DNA from: Adiantum capillus-veneris | Taxonomy: Eukaryota > Streptophyta > Polypodiopsida > Polypodiales > Pteridaceae | Length of the DNA stretch: 64,000 nucleotides | Assembly (NCBI GenBank): GCA_014529385.2 | Contig: CM043959.1 | Location: forward strand, 3,636,358-3,700,357 | Reading direction: 5' to 3' | Shown here: positions 9,646 to 24,050 of the stretch, in pieces | Layout: each line of letters starts with the position of its first letter | How positions within the stretch are numbered: the stretch's first letter is position 1 | Notes under the pieces: model-generated | Told to the model about the DNA's origin: nothing | The model's database searches: none | Seen by the model: only the letters and a program-made list of their open reading frames with translations | Translations under genes and position numbers: made by a program

Positions 9646-12600
9646 TCATCTCAAGAATGTGTTTGGGTAATCTTTTATGAGCGTCGATTCGTCCTCCCAA
9701 GTTGCATCTTCTTCAAGGTAATCCTTCCACTTTACCAGATGCTCTGTGATAGTTCTGTTGCGTAACTTCCTTTTCCTTGTTTCCAGTACGTATTCAGGTT
9801 GGAGCTCGAGAACTCCTTGTGCTAGCATGACGATCTGATCTGAGTCCAAGTATTGATCAGGGTTATGAATGTAGTGTTTGAGTAAGCTGACGTAGAACAC
9901 ATCATGAACCTTCAAGTTTGCAAGTAACTTTAGCTTGTAGGCTTGGTCACTTACAACCTTAACGATCTCGAATGGTCCACAATACCTTGGGCTTAGCTTC
10001 TTATATCTGCCTAGAGATAAGTTGCTTTTCTTTGGTCGGACTCGCAAAAAAACCTTATCTCCTTCTTTGAAAGTTCTTTCCGAACGGTTCTTATCTGCAT
10101 AGTGCTTCTGTCTATCCTGAGCGGCCTAAATGTCCTGGCGAATAGCTCTAGTCTGTGCTTCCATATCCTCTAACATCTTTCTAGAGGCTTCTACCCTGAT
10201 GGTTGGATCTGAGAAGTTCAGTGGTGCTAAACAGTCCTGTCCATAAAGAGCTTTGAAAGGTGACATTCCAATGCTTCTGTGTTCGGAAGAGTTGTAAGCA
10301 TACTCCACCAAAGGTAGATATTTCAACCACTTCTTTGGCTTTTGCGAACAATAGGCTCTGAGAATGTCCTCTATGACTTGATTAACTCTCTCAGTTTGCC
10401 CATCTGTCTGTGGATGATACGCTGTACTGAAGGCTAATTGTGACCCAATAGATTGGAAAAGAGAAGTCCAAAATTTTGATGTAAACTTGGCATCTCTATC
10501 ACTGACGATACGCTTGGCTAGACCATGTAACCTAAAAATCTCCTTGATGAATACCCGACTAACATCTGAAGCAGTAAAGGTTGTCTTTACGGGTATTAGA
10601 TGAGCCACTTTTGTGAGCATATCAACAACCACGAAAATAGAATCATAACCACCTGTAGAAGGTAATCCTGTAACAAAATCCATACTGATGCATTCCCATT
10701 TCATCTGGGGTATGTCAAGAGGTTGAAGTTGCCCTGGTAACTTGATTCTTTCGGCCTTTATCCGCTGACAAGAAAGACATTGCCTCACATAGCGAAGTAT
10801 GTCCCCTTTCATTCCAGACCAAAAATAACTCCTCCTGACAGCATGAAGAGTCTTAACATAGCCTGGATGTCCGGATGTAGGACTATCGTGCGCTTCATAT
10901 AAAATGGCCTTCTTTAAGGCTGGATCTCTGGGTACACAGAGTCTATGTCTGTAGTAAAGACATCCTCCCATAAGAGAGTAATCTTTAGCTTCAGGCATCT
11001 TATTCTGCTGGACTAGAGGTACTATACGTTGGTACTCTGGATCTACCAAAGATGCTTCTTTGATTCTATCCCAGATAGGGTTATTTGGAATAGAGATAGC
11101 TCCGAGAAAGGATTTTCGGCTAAGACCATCTGCAACTACATTTTTCTTTCCTGGTCTATACTTTATGTCAAGGTCATATTCCTGTAATAGCTCTATCCAT
11201 CGTCGTTGTCGCATATTGAGAATAGGTTGAGTAAAAATCCATTTTAAGCTCTTGTGGTCTGTAACCAGCTGAAACTTGTGTCCGAGAAGATAGTGTCTCT
11301 ATAACTTCAGCGCATGAATAACTGCTAAAAGCTCCAAATCATGAGTAGGATAATTCTTCTCGTGATCCCTCAGCTTTCGCGAATTATACGCCACTGGTCT
11401 TCCTTCTTGAGTAAGAACTCTGCCTAGAGCGAATTTGCTAGCGTCGGTCGCTACTTCAAATTCCTTACTGAAATCTGGAAGCTTTAAAATAGGAGCTGAG
11501 ACCAAGAACTCTTTTAGTTTAGCAAAGCTAGACTCGTGCTCGGTCTTCCATTCGATCCTCATTCCTTTCTTTAGGAGTTCCGTCAAAGGTGCAGCAATAC
11601 GTGCATAGTCCTTGACAAAAATCCTGTACCATCCCGTTATCCCCAGAAATCCTCTTACTTCGCTGACCGTGGATGGTTAAGGCCAATCAACGATGTCCTT
11701 GACCTTGTCTTGGTCCACTAAAATCCCCTCAGCCGATATGACAAATCCAAGATAGTTGACTTTTGGTGAGCAAAAAGTGTACTTGCTCTCTTTAGCATAA
11801 AGTTGATGTTCTCGAAGGAGGTCAAGTACCTTGCGAACATGATCTTTGTGATCTACCTCGTTCTTAGAGTAGATCAGAATGTCATCAAAGAAAACTAAGA
11901 CAAAATCATCCAGGTAAGGTGTGAAAATATCATGCATAAGTCGATTGAAGCTTGCAGGGGCATTTGTTAGACCAAAAGACATTATTGTGAACTCGTAGTG
12001 CCCATACCTAGTATTGAAAGCCGTCTTTGGAATATCCGATTCCTTGATCCTGATTTGGTAATACCCTGACCTTAGATCTATCTTTGTAAATATTTTGGCG
12101 CCGTGGAGTCTATCCAGAAGTTCGTCAATCCTTGGAATTGGATACTTGTTCTTGACAGTTACCTGGTTCAATCCACGATAGTCTATGCATAGCCTTAAGG
12201 TCCCATCCTTCTTCTTCTGAAAAAGAACTGGAGCACCCCAAGGAGAAGTACTGGGCCGAATGAATCCTTGCTCAATGAGTTGCCTAAGTTGTAAGTTGTT
12301 CTTTGAGTTCGATGGCCTCTGGAAGTGACATTTTATAAGGTCTTTTTGAGATAGGTTCACATCCAGGAATAGTCTCAATCTCATGATCTACCTCTCTGTG
12401 AGGTGGAAGATTTGTAAGGTCTTCAGGGAATACATCATCATACTCCCTCAACCAGTCTGGCCGAAGTGAGTTATCTGATTGGTCCACCTTGTTGAGTTTA
12501 ACCGCATAAATTTGCTGACCCTTCCTTAGTCCCTTCAAAATTCTGCTGGCCTTAACTAGAGTAGCCTTAGGTCTCCCATTTTCCCCCTGGATTAAGGCTT

Positions 12601-13907
12601 CATTACCCAAGTTATCTGTAAAAGTAAAGTTCCCTTGTGCACAATGTATGTGGGCCCTATTTTGCTTTAGTCAGTCCATCCCTAGTATCCCATCAAAGAA
12701 TCCTAAGAGTAGGGTTCGAAATTGGGCAGAAGTTGGGTGTCCCCCTAAATCAAAGTCGATTTTTCATGCAGAATGTTGAGATACTACTTCCTTGCCGTTT
12801 GCTAACTCTACAACTAGCTTGCTTGTTGGATACTTATTTAGCTTTAGCTTCCTCATGCATCGGGGTGAAATAAATGAAAGAGTACTACCACAATCTATAA
12901 GGAAGTTAACTTGTTCACCTCTGAGAGATCCTAGCGTATGAATGACTGCGTATTGCTCGCAACCATTGGGATTGTAAATTGCAGCATGTAGGGTTGCTCT
13001 CTCCACTGCTTCATCACCCACAGTTGGTTGTACCACTGCGGCATTCACTTTGGCGGTAGCTCCACGCCCTCGCCCTCTGTTCATCCTTCCTCGTCCTCCT
13101 CTTCCATTAGCTTGGCCACGCCCACGGGTATTCAAGGGTATGGCATTGGCGTTGGTTGCCTGAATGTTCCTGAGGCAACTGGATCTGTAATGTCCATGCT
13201 CGCCGCAACCATAGCATCGAACATCGGGGAACTCCATGGTTGTGGTGGTAGCCACAATAGGGCGCTGGTTATACGCTTGGTTGGCTGGTCTGTTATCCCA
13301 AGCAGTGGTCCTTGCCCTCTTTGCCCAATGATTCCTCCTGTTCTGATTAGCCTTTTGTTCTTCGAGAGCTAGAGGTTTGGCCCTCAACAAGGCATCCTGC
13401 AGAGTCGTCGGCCTGAGAGATTCCAACCGAGTATTCAGGGGGTCGATTAGTCCTTGGCAGAACCTTGCCACCTGTTGTTCCAAGGTCATCTTAGGAGCAT
13501 ATCTCCGAAGAGTGACAAACTTTGCATAGTATTCTTCGACATATGAATTCAGCTGCCGAAGTGAAAAGAATTCATTCATCCTCAAGGTTCTATAGGCAGG
13601 CGATAAATAATGCCCCATTATCGCAGCTTTAATGTCTTCCCAGGACTGGGAAGATCCCTTAATATCCATGTCCTTGCAATGTTGCTTCCACCATATCTTG
13701 GCATCGCCAGTCAAGCGGAACATCACAAGCATGGTCTGATTTACAGGTTGGGTCCCCGCAGCTTCAAAGTAATCATCCATGGCTTTCATCCATACTTCCG
13801 CATCTCTCTCCACATTTGCCCCCTCGCCCTTAAAGATCGGAGGTTGGGCTTGCTTAAGGAGGAGCTTCTTCTCTTGCGCTGCCGAGTACAGAGCAACAGG
13901 CAGTGCC
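9646..13907 (-). pseudogene. Chromovirus gag-pol polyprotein, broken
   Basis: The domains read in order. Gag lies at 13907-13150, with a CCHC knuckle (CYGCGEHGHYRSSC) near 13220-13175. The protease follows (FLIDCGSTLSFIS near 12900), with Cys in place of the usual Ser/Thr after the catalytic Asp. RT is at 12330-11680 ([10 protein letters not shown]), RNase H at 11586-11100, and integrase at 11020-10130 with HHCC and DDE elements (SMDFVTGLP, SDRDAKF, YHPQTDGQTERVNQ). The chromodomain is at 9800-9646 (HLVKWKDYLEEDATWED). One frame covers gag to the protease-RT linker, with stops near 12764 and 12677. A one-base shift lies near 12300, and further stops are at 11677, 11299 and 10126. Some stops replace conserved Trp codons (GMDWL; ..WRHYLLG), which fits G-to-A change from cytosine deamination. 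No alternative identity is likely. Confidence 0.9.
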
Positions 13908-13925
13908 TACAAAGGTTATACGAGA

Positions 13926-13937
13926 TTCTTGATACCA
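13926..13937 (-). promoter_or_regulatory. Primer-binding site of the chromovirus
   Basis: On the minus strand TGGTATCAAGAA resembles the initiator-Met tRNA complement TGGTATCAGAGC used by many plant retrotransposons. It lies immediately upstream of the truncated gag frame. A few bases separate it from a possible LTR end (..GAAATCCA). Confidence 0.55.
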
Positions 13938-14413
13938 TTACTTGGATTTCAAAATAGACACGAGACTTTAAAAAAAATTCAAGATACCACTTTATCAAGA
14001 GACAGAGATTCAAAGACAAAAGTACTTTATTGATGAAAATTTATTACAATTGGAACCCCTCAAGGTTTAGGATAACTGATGATCAGCTTATTACATGGCT
14101 TTATGGATTGCATATAAAATACGCCTAGGAGATGGTATTCACATGATGCACTACTTCATTCGTGTAATAGTTCTTATACTCATTCTTGAGTGGATAATAA
14201 ACTAAGATATCAAGCCGGAGTTCCGCTTTCAGTAATCCAAAGGTTTTGACTCGGTTCGCTGGGATCACATTGGTGACCTTCTCCAAGAGCCAGTCGTTGA
14301 TGGTTTGATTGGAGTTGTCTGAAACAATCTGGTCCAATCGTGTAGGCACCAAGTAGAATATCTCTATTACTCTCAACTCTTCTCCCCAACGTATCTTCTT
14401 CAAGTCGGTAGTG

Positions 14414-14418
<5 letters not shown>

Positions 14419-14486
<68 letters not shown>
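14419..14486. repeat. (GA)n microsatellite, ~68 bp
   Basis: A pure GA run whose end touches the ATG of the mL53-like pseudogene at 14487. It is the first of a series of long GA tracts on this strand up to 19914. Confidence 0.98.
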
Positions 14487-14489
<3 letters not shown>

Positions 14490-14765
14490 TTGAAGCATCT
14501 AAGCAAGGTGAAGATCGAGTTCAACGCCTTCGATGTGAGGTCTGCATCAATCGTGGAGTTTCTAGCGCAAATCCAGCAACCCCAAGTGCCAAATTCTCAT
14601 CAAGCACCGTACAGACAAGACCCCTGGACTTACACTAACATCAAGGAGGAGATCAGCCTTGATGGCTTAGTCCTCGGTGCTCAAGACATCCACAAATCCA
14701 TCCTTAAGCAGTTGCAGCCCATTGAAACCGAGGAAATGTTCAAGGAGGTTGGCATCCCTTGACCT
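14487..14765 (+). pseudogene. Mitochondrial ribosomal protein mL53-like, frameshifted copy
   Basis: The start MLKHLSKVKIEFNAFD..SIVEFLAQ matches, from memory of the family, the conserved N-terminus of plant mL53 (mitochondrial large subunit). The middle continues in a second frame (SSNPKCQILIKHRTD, near 14565-14610). The end returns to the first frame (LKQLQPIETEEMFKEVG) with a stop at 14762. Two indels therefore separate three family blocks. There is no intron in the visible part. It starts directly after a (GA)n tract, with a (CA)n(GA)n tract about 130 bp after the stop. It is most likely a retrocopy or gene fragment lodged in GA-repeat DNA. A search with the three blocks would confirm or reject it. 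Confidence 0.6.
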
Positions 14766-14999
14766 GTCTCAACACCCCTCTCGAAGAGGTTGTACTCGTC
14801 AAGAATACTCCACACGTGGGCCAAACCGCCAATTTTCTTATGTGCTATGTAAGACATGAATGTCTCTAATGCAGCCTTTGGGGAAAAGACACACACACAC
14901 ACATAGAGAGAGAGAGAGAGAGAGGTAACTAGTAACTAGTTTATCTAAATAGGGCCTTGGACTGGCTTCACTAATGTACGACAGTGTGCGGAGAGAGAG

Positions 15000-15171
15000 A
15001 GTGAGAGAGAGAGAGAGAGGAAGAGAGAGGGAGGGAGGGAGGGAGAAAGAGGAGAAGAACAAGAAGTTTTAACTTCGTAGGAAACTATCCTAAGCAACGA
15101 GGAGAGTCTTTTTGTGTGTGTGTTTCTCAAGACTTGAACTCCCTTTAAGGGCACGCGCCAGCGCGCGGTGC

Positions 15172-15226
<55 letters not shown>

Positions 15227-15366
15227 AGGGAAGGAGGGAGAAAGAGGAGAAGAACGAGAAGTTTTAACTTCGTAGGAAACTATCCTAAGCAACGAGGAGA
15301 GTATTTTTGTGCGTGTGTTTCTCAAGACTTGAACTCCCTTTAAGGGCGCGCGCCGGCGCGCGGTGC
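15000..15366. repeat. Direct duplication of a ~190-bp unit with (GA)n
   Basis: The unit runs GGGAGAAAGAGGAGAAGAAC.., through AACTTCGTAGGAAAC and CTCCCTTTAAGGG, to GCGCGCGGTGCTAGAGA. It occurs at about 15000-15172 and again at 15194-15366 with a handful of substitutions. Each copy is followed by its own (GA)n run (15173-15220 and 15367-15446). The GC-rich ends form an inverted motif (GCGCGCCGGCGCGC in the second copy). Confidence 0.9.
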
Positions 15367-15450
<84 letters not shown>

Positions 15451-15624
15451 AGATAGATAGATTTTATTATCGTCCTCGGAGGTCAAATATGACCTATGGG
15501 ACCAAAGTTACATGTGATGTAGTATGTGTATGGCTGATGAGTGACTCTCGATGCTCCAAAATTGTAGTGATGAGAGTCGCAATGGAGAGCCCACACTTTG
15601 GCTGGGAGAGGAAAGTGTGTAGGT

Positions 15625-16218
15625 CTAAGTTATGGCTGAAAATGTGAGAGTACGATCATACAAGTGAACTTCCTCCAACTCCCTTGAAATGTATGGCATA
15701 TCAAATTGTTGAGTATCATATTGCAATGTTTTTGTGCGAGCATTCATATCCCCAAATACAATAACACCACCTTCACCTTTGAAATAAGCAATGTCCTCTT
15801 CCAAATCAGAAAATGGTTGATCTCTATCCATGCAAGCATAAAAGGGGGAATCATGATGAGGAATGTAGCAACCGGCTACAAAAATGGGTGCTCTTTTTGG
15901 TGTCATAATTTTCAGCCACACATAACGTTTGTACTTGTCATCTTTCACAATTGATACAAAATCTTCCAATCCTTTCTTAACCATACATGCTAACCCTCCT
16001 TGTCCTCTTCGTTGCTTGAGATTCTTTGACCACATCAATGAATGTACATTGTAATCCTCCAAGCCGTTAATCCTTTGTGTATCATGCTCCCAAGTTTCAA
16101 CAAGAAGTACAACATCGGCTTTGCTTGTTAGTTCATCAATCCCAACCCCCGCATTCCATGGGTATCCATTACAATTCCAAAAGCATATTTTCAATTGTAA
16201 CTCGGTCTCATAGGTCAC
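15625..16218 (-). pseudogene. LINE ORF2 fragment: apurinic-like endonuclease domain only
   Basis: The 197-residue frame has the endonuclease/exonuclease/phosphatase fold signatures: FWNCNG (Asn near residue 16), LLVETWE (Glu), RRGQGGLACMVKK, GCYIPHHD and IVFGDMNART (Asp/Asn). The C-terminal SDH motif and all of RT are missing. The frame terminates just after an acidic segment and passes into the 3' region. In a complete plant L1, ORF2 would be more than 1000 residues. The start overlaps the end of ORF1 by four bases. Confidence 0.85.
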
Positions 16219-17088
16219 GCATCCCTATTTGCTTGAGAGACTTTCCTCCTCCTTGGGCACATTTTCTTCATGAGAGATCTCCTTGTTTTTATTATTCTTT
16301 TCCTCATAGCCTTGCGACGTATATTTTGTTGCTTAATAGTGCGATCTTCACATACAAAAGATTTTGTATCCCTCAAATAGATCCAACTATTATCAAGGAT
16401 AATCTTTCGCTTGGTCTCATCCGGCATGGTGCATACAATTGGCCGTTCTCCCGAGCGAGGAGCTCCTTGCTTCCCCACTCTATGTGCTCCATAGACCATA
16501 ACTCCGGACATGCCAAAGTGGGTTTTGAAGAAATCTTCAATAACAATGGCAAGAGAAGGAGGTGTCTCTAACTTCTCTTCGGGAATTCCACGAATAACAA
16601 TGTTCTTGGAACGTCGCTCCCGTTCCTTCAACTCCTCCACATCCACATTCTCAACATTCTTTGTTTGAACCATAGCTTGCATGAGTGAGGAATTAGAAAC
16701 CACATTGCTACCACATACATCAGCCCAAGACTTGTTTGTGCATACATTTTTCATGTCGCATACATCCCGGCTCATAGTGTCAAATTTCTCCTCTTTCAAT
16801 ACGTTGCATCAAACGTGTTGTTTGCATCTCAAGTGTCCTCTTGAGATTCTCATTCTCAACCACAAGTACCCTTAGTGTGCCATTCTCCATTGCAAGTGCT
16901 CGTAATTCTTCGCCTTGTTTGTTTACGGTCTCTTGCAATGATACCAAGTACGCCATGATCATGGTTTCCGATGTCGTTGGTTGGGTGGTTGTGTTGCTAT
17001 CTCCACACTTAGGAGATTTTGGATCATTTTCCACAATGGTTGTGGACCTTGTTGAAGAAGAAGAACCCTTGCGAGTGCCGGAAGACAT
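16215..17088 (-). pseudogene. LINE ORF1 (nucleic-acid binding), one frameshift
   Basis: The N-terminal part (17088-16780) is Ser/Thr-rich and then forms a Leu/Glu heptad-like helix (ALAMENGTLRVLVVENENL), a likely coiled coil for trimer formation. After a one-base shift near 16795 the frame continues to 16215. This part has an L1 ORF1p-like RNA-binding core (RRSKNIVIRGIPEEK.., VMVYGAHRVGK, RPIVCTMPDETKRKIIL) and a very basic C-terminus. ORF1p coats LINE RNA and acts as a chaperone. The shift means no intact product. Confidence 0.75.
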
Positions 17089-17357
17089 TGTATGTAAAAT
17101 AGGAGATGAGAATCAATTTTGTTGAACCTGTTCACTTCAGAAATGCTGCTACAGAAACGCCTTCCATAACTCTGAAAATTTCTTTCTTTACATCAATGCG
17201 TAGAGGACTTTGTGCTCTTTGATTGAGGCTATAGATCACCCAAATCGGAGTTCGGATGAAGAAGTTGTGATCAAAAGAGTGGACTGATGTCTACTAGGTC
17301 AAAAAACAGCTGCGTTTTTTGAGAGAGAGAAAGAGAGGGAGAAAGAAAGAGGGAGAG

Positions 17358-18184
<827 letters not shown>

Positions 18185-18187
<3 letters not shown>

Positions 18188-18893
18188 CCCACCAACTTGA
18201 AGGAGCGCCAGTCAATCATGGCAGTTACGGAGTCCAAGCTGGCCAAGAGCCGCAACCGTCACCTTCGTCAGATGGTATCACAATAGTTGCCAATAGAGCC
18301 TTGGAAACAGACCCCCTTTTGGGCCAGCCAAATTTTTTTTGTCGCGCCTCCTGCCTTTGTGTGGAAAAAAAAAGTCCCCAGCTGGTCAGGCCATGGCCTA
18401 TACCTTTACGTAGATGTTTCTTCGTAAATGAAGCATTGCGATGTATTTTATTGATGTTCGATCACATATGCAATTGCATGTGTGTGTGTGTGTGTGTTTG
18501 TTGTGTGAGTGTGTGTGTACGTGGAGGGCACCAACGACGCTCATAAGTCAACACGCATATGTAAGGCTAGTGTGGGTGGTGACTGCGCAAACTCTCGGCT
18601 GCACTGCCAACTTCTTTTGTGCAGGCCTTCTAAGGAGGCAAAAGCGGGCGTGGCTAGGTAGGGTGCGAGCATGGGTAGGGGTACAAGCGAGGGTATGGGT
18701 ATAATAGTAGGGGTACGGGCCTGGGTATGCAGCTGAGGCGGCAGCTAGGGAGGGCGTGGTGACGGTGGTGACTGCGGAGGCGGAGATGGAGGAGGAGGAG
18801 GAGAAGGAGGAGGTGGATTTGCTGCGTCCAAAGTGTTGGCGTGCTCCTACGATTGCTTCAGCGGGCTGTGGCTTCTTGTTAGAGCTGATCAAG

Positions 18894-18895
<2 letters not shown>
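18185..18895 (+). repeat. Tandem unit B, diverged copy of unit A
   Basis: It is collinear with unit A over most of its length (CCACCAACTTGAAGGAGCGCC at the start; GGATTTGCTGCGTCCAAAGTG near the end). The glycine-rich frame has extra stops and shifts. It contains an extra segment near 18541-18560 and ends in (CT)n instead of (GA)n (18896-18934). Divergence is well above that expected for a recent duplication or an assembly artefact. Confidence 0.75.
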
Positions 18896-18937
<42 letters not shown>

Positions 18938-18938
<1 letters not shown>

Positions 18939-19103
18939 TTAGTCGCCCCTTTTGAGAAGTTTCTACTCACATGTACACATTGGCATCCATTATATATAAT
19001 AAACTGGTCATTGGTCTTAAAAGCATTAGTCACCCCTTTTGAGAAGTTTCTACTCACATGTACACATTGGCATCCATTATATATAATAAACTGGTCATTG
19101 TTC

Positions 19104-19110
<7 letters not shown>
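18938..19110. repeat. Perfect-period 87-bp tandem duplication
   Basis: Copies at 18938-19024 and 19025-19110 differ at about three positions. They start ATTAGTC(G/A)CCCCTTTTG and end TCTTAAAAG. The pair is enclosed by (CT)n on the left (18896-18934) and (GA)n on the right (19111-19155), so the two flanking microsatellites are in opposite orientation. Confidence 0.95.
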
Positions 19111-21860
<2,750 letters not shown>

Positions 21861-21864
21861 CCCA

Positions 21865-22275
21865 TACCCTTGACATGGCCCTTTAACATGTCTAATACGC
21901 TTTGGCATGGACCTGAAGTCTTTTCCACGTGGTCAAATCTTGAGGCTACTATGAGGGTATATCTCAATAGATATTTACTGACTATTTACATGCCTATTTG
22001 TATATAAATTTCATATATCTATTTTGTGCTTACTATACATATAGGGATGTAGCTCTTGGTCTAATACTCCTTGGCATGGACCTCAAGTTTTTGCCACGAG
22101 GTCAAATCTTAACGCTATTGGTAGAACCCATGCTATCTTAATTGAGTAAACATAGAGATTGAATAGCTTCAAACCCATAGCCTTGACATAGGCCTTGAAT
22201 GTGTATGATAATCCTTAGCATGGACCTCACGTTTTTTCCACGTGGTCAAATCTTGAGGCCACACTATGATGGTAC
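21865..22275. repeat. Three degenerate copies of a ~60-bp motif
   Basis: The motif GCATGGACCTCAAGTTTTTTC continues into CACGTGGTCAAATCTTGAGGC. It occurs at about 21904-21955, 22075-22113 and 22210-22255. Related lead-ins (AACCCATA..CCTTGACAT) precede the first and third. Spacing is about 140-170 bp, so this is an old tandem array. Confidence 0.8.
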
Positions 22276-22280
22276 ACCCC

Positions 22281-22556
22281 AAGTTAAATTATCCAAGTAA
22301 ACATGGGGTGTAATAGAAGTGGGGTGTTAAAAGTTGGACACACCCCACGGCATCTAACTACTCGGCGGATTATTATTTTTTGTAATTAGTCATTCATTGA
22401 GGAAAACCCGGTTTTCCCAAGTTAAATTATCCAAGTAAACATGGGGTGTAATAGAAGTGGGGTGTTAGAAGCTGGACACACCCCACGGCATCTAACTACT
22501 CGACGGATTATTATTTTTTGTAATTAGTCATTCATTGAGGAAAACCCGGTTTTTTA
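22281..22556. repeat. 138-bp tandem duplication
   Basis: Copies at 22281-22418 and 22419-22556 differ at only a few bases (AAAGTTGG/GAAGCTGG; CTCGGCGG/CTCGACGG). Both start AAGTTAAATTATCCAAG and end AAAACCCGGTTTT. The pair lies just upstream of, or forms the U3 end of, the plus-strand LTR. Confidence 0.95.
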
Positions 22557-23403
22557 CCTTGTAAATATTGGGACTTACAGAAGTTTCCACATTGTATCCT
22601 AGTTTTGATAGTTAGAAGGAGTAGATGGATGATTTTGGAACTTTAGGGTTTGAGAAGTTGTAAGGTATATATATCACTTTTTGACCTTAATGAAGGACCT
22701 TTGTCATTTTAAACAAGTTTAAGTTTGTGAGTGAGCGTATTGTGTACGTGAGAGAGAGTGTGAGCTTTGTCTTTATGCTACATGTGCTACGGTGGTCGGA
22801 ATCGAGTGCGGAGAAGTGCAGCGTGTTGCCCCCGACTAGAGCTACGAGCCGATACCAACATTGCGCACATACGGTCCGGCTTCGGGAGCTTCTTCTACGA
22901 GCTTCATCGGTTGTTTGGGTGAGCATACGTTGTCCGATTTTGCATTGCAGCATATCCACACGTTCACATTGAGTAGAACCACACATTAGGCACTTCAGAT
23001 TTCGGAAATGAAGACCTGCAGATTTCGGCCAGACATCCTACGTGTTTCTGCACCGGGTGTTTTGGGTCGTGACTTTGGTTCACAGACCTTAGGGAGAGTG
23101 GCCTATAGGTATTCGTAGGGTCTCCCTCAAGTTCTGTGCTGTTTTCGAAGTGTTTGATAGGTGTTCGGCTCTAGCAAGCGTTGTAGGAAGCATCCTCTTT
23201 TGTTCTCTTGAAGACTGTGACTTAGACAATTGGTAGGGGCCTCTGTAGGAACTAGTTAGGAGTCGGTAGGAGTCAGTCGAGTGTAAGTTGACACCTTATG
23301 CTTGCTTCCACGCGCCTGCGGGTCGAGCTTCGTCCTTAGCTGACATTACTTGTTAGGTGAGTTCTCGCTGTGCTGACGTCCGTCGCGGCGTATCTGTCCA
23401 ACA
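22557..23403 (+). repeat. 5' LTR (at least TATA to U5) of the plus-strand Tat/Athila-like element
   Basis: The LTR ends ..GTCCAACA at 23403, one base before the PBS. A TATA box (TATATATAT, 22666-22674) lies 733 bp before the LTR end, matching the left element. The upstream boundary is not fixed and may include the 138-bp duplication. U5 carries a half-copy of the leader palindrome (ACATCCTACGTGT near 23034). The 3' LTR is missing from the window because the element is cut off near 28.8 kb. Confidence 0.65.
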
Positions 23404-23404
23404 T

Positions 23405-23423
23405 TGGCGCCGCTGCCGGGGAC
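23405..23423 (+). promoter_or_regulatory. Primer-binding site, tRNA-Asp type
   Basis: TGGCGCCGCTGCCGGGGAC starts two bases after the LTR terminus. It is identical to the PBS of the left element on the other strand. Confidence 0.85.
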
Positions 23424-24050
23424 GAAAACCTTAGGTAGGTGACCGAGACTAATCCTTGAGGATTGGGATTTTTCGCTTGCCTAGAGTCTCGCTTTACATT
23501 TAGATAGGATCAGAGGGTGGAGGACTCTCTAGGTCTTAGAGGGAGTTTACGAAGCGTGTGTCTGGCCTAGATCCTTCGACTGAGGTAGAGGAGGTACACT
23601 TAGGAATTTTTTTAGTTGGTAGTCGAGTTCTAGAGTAGGAACAGGGAGTGGGAGAAGCGGTGTGAAGAGAGCTTGAGAGTCCGGAGAGGCCAAAAGGCAA
23701 CCAAAAACACCAATTATCACCATTTCTTCATGGTAAGTAGGAGTAGAGTAAGTAGAACATCATGATTCAGATCTAGAGCATTTCATGCATGTATACTTGC
23801 TTGGTAGAATCATTACAAGTTTGTAAAAGACGCAAAAGTGTGGTTGAAAGCCTAATCGAAGTCCAAAGAATACTGTGAGTGTTTCTGATAGGCCTAAAGA
23901 GCATCAGCAGCATTCCTGTCAGGAAAAACTTTAATTTTAAGCCAGGAGACATCCTACGCGTAGTATGTCTACAGGCCAATCTGGGAGGAATTTTGGAATT
24001 TTGAGGTGACCAGTGTGTTCTGAAGGTAGGGTTTACCCTAATTTCAACTG

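Larger units (their letters stand above)
8700..13942 (-). mobile_element. Degenerate chromovirus (Ty3 type with chromodomain)
   Basis: On the minus strand the order is PBS (13937-13926), gag with CCHC knuckle, protease, reverse transcriptase, RNase H, integrase, chromodomain, polypurine tract (9625-9616) and 3' LTR (from 9614 downward). This is the full chromovirus order, probably of the Tekay/Del type. The region between PBS and gag is only about 20 bp, so the normal leader and gag start are missing. The distal LTR end is uncertain; a TATA-like TATTTAA on the minus strand lies near 8955 with a (CA)n tract just after it. The 5' LTR beyond 13942 could not be matched to the 3' LTR and is probably truncated by the (GA)n cluster. 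Confidence 0.85.

Noticed and set aside
13028-13957. Plus-strand frames opposite the chromovirus gag
   Set aside because: Shadows of the minus-strand gag, whose CCHC knuckle and protease motifs are clear.
13943-14418. Full 5' LTR of the chromovirus
   Set aside because: It lies next to the PBS, but I could not match it to the 3' LTR starting at 9614. Without a pair its limits are not supported.
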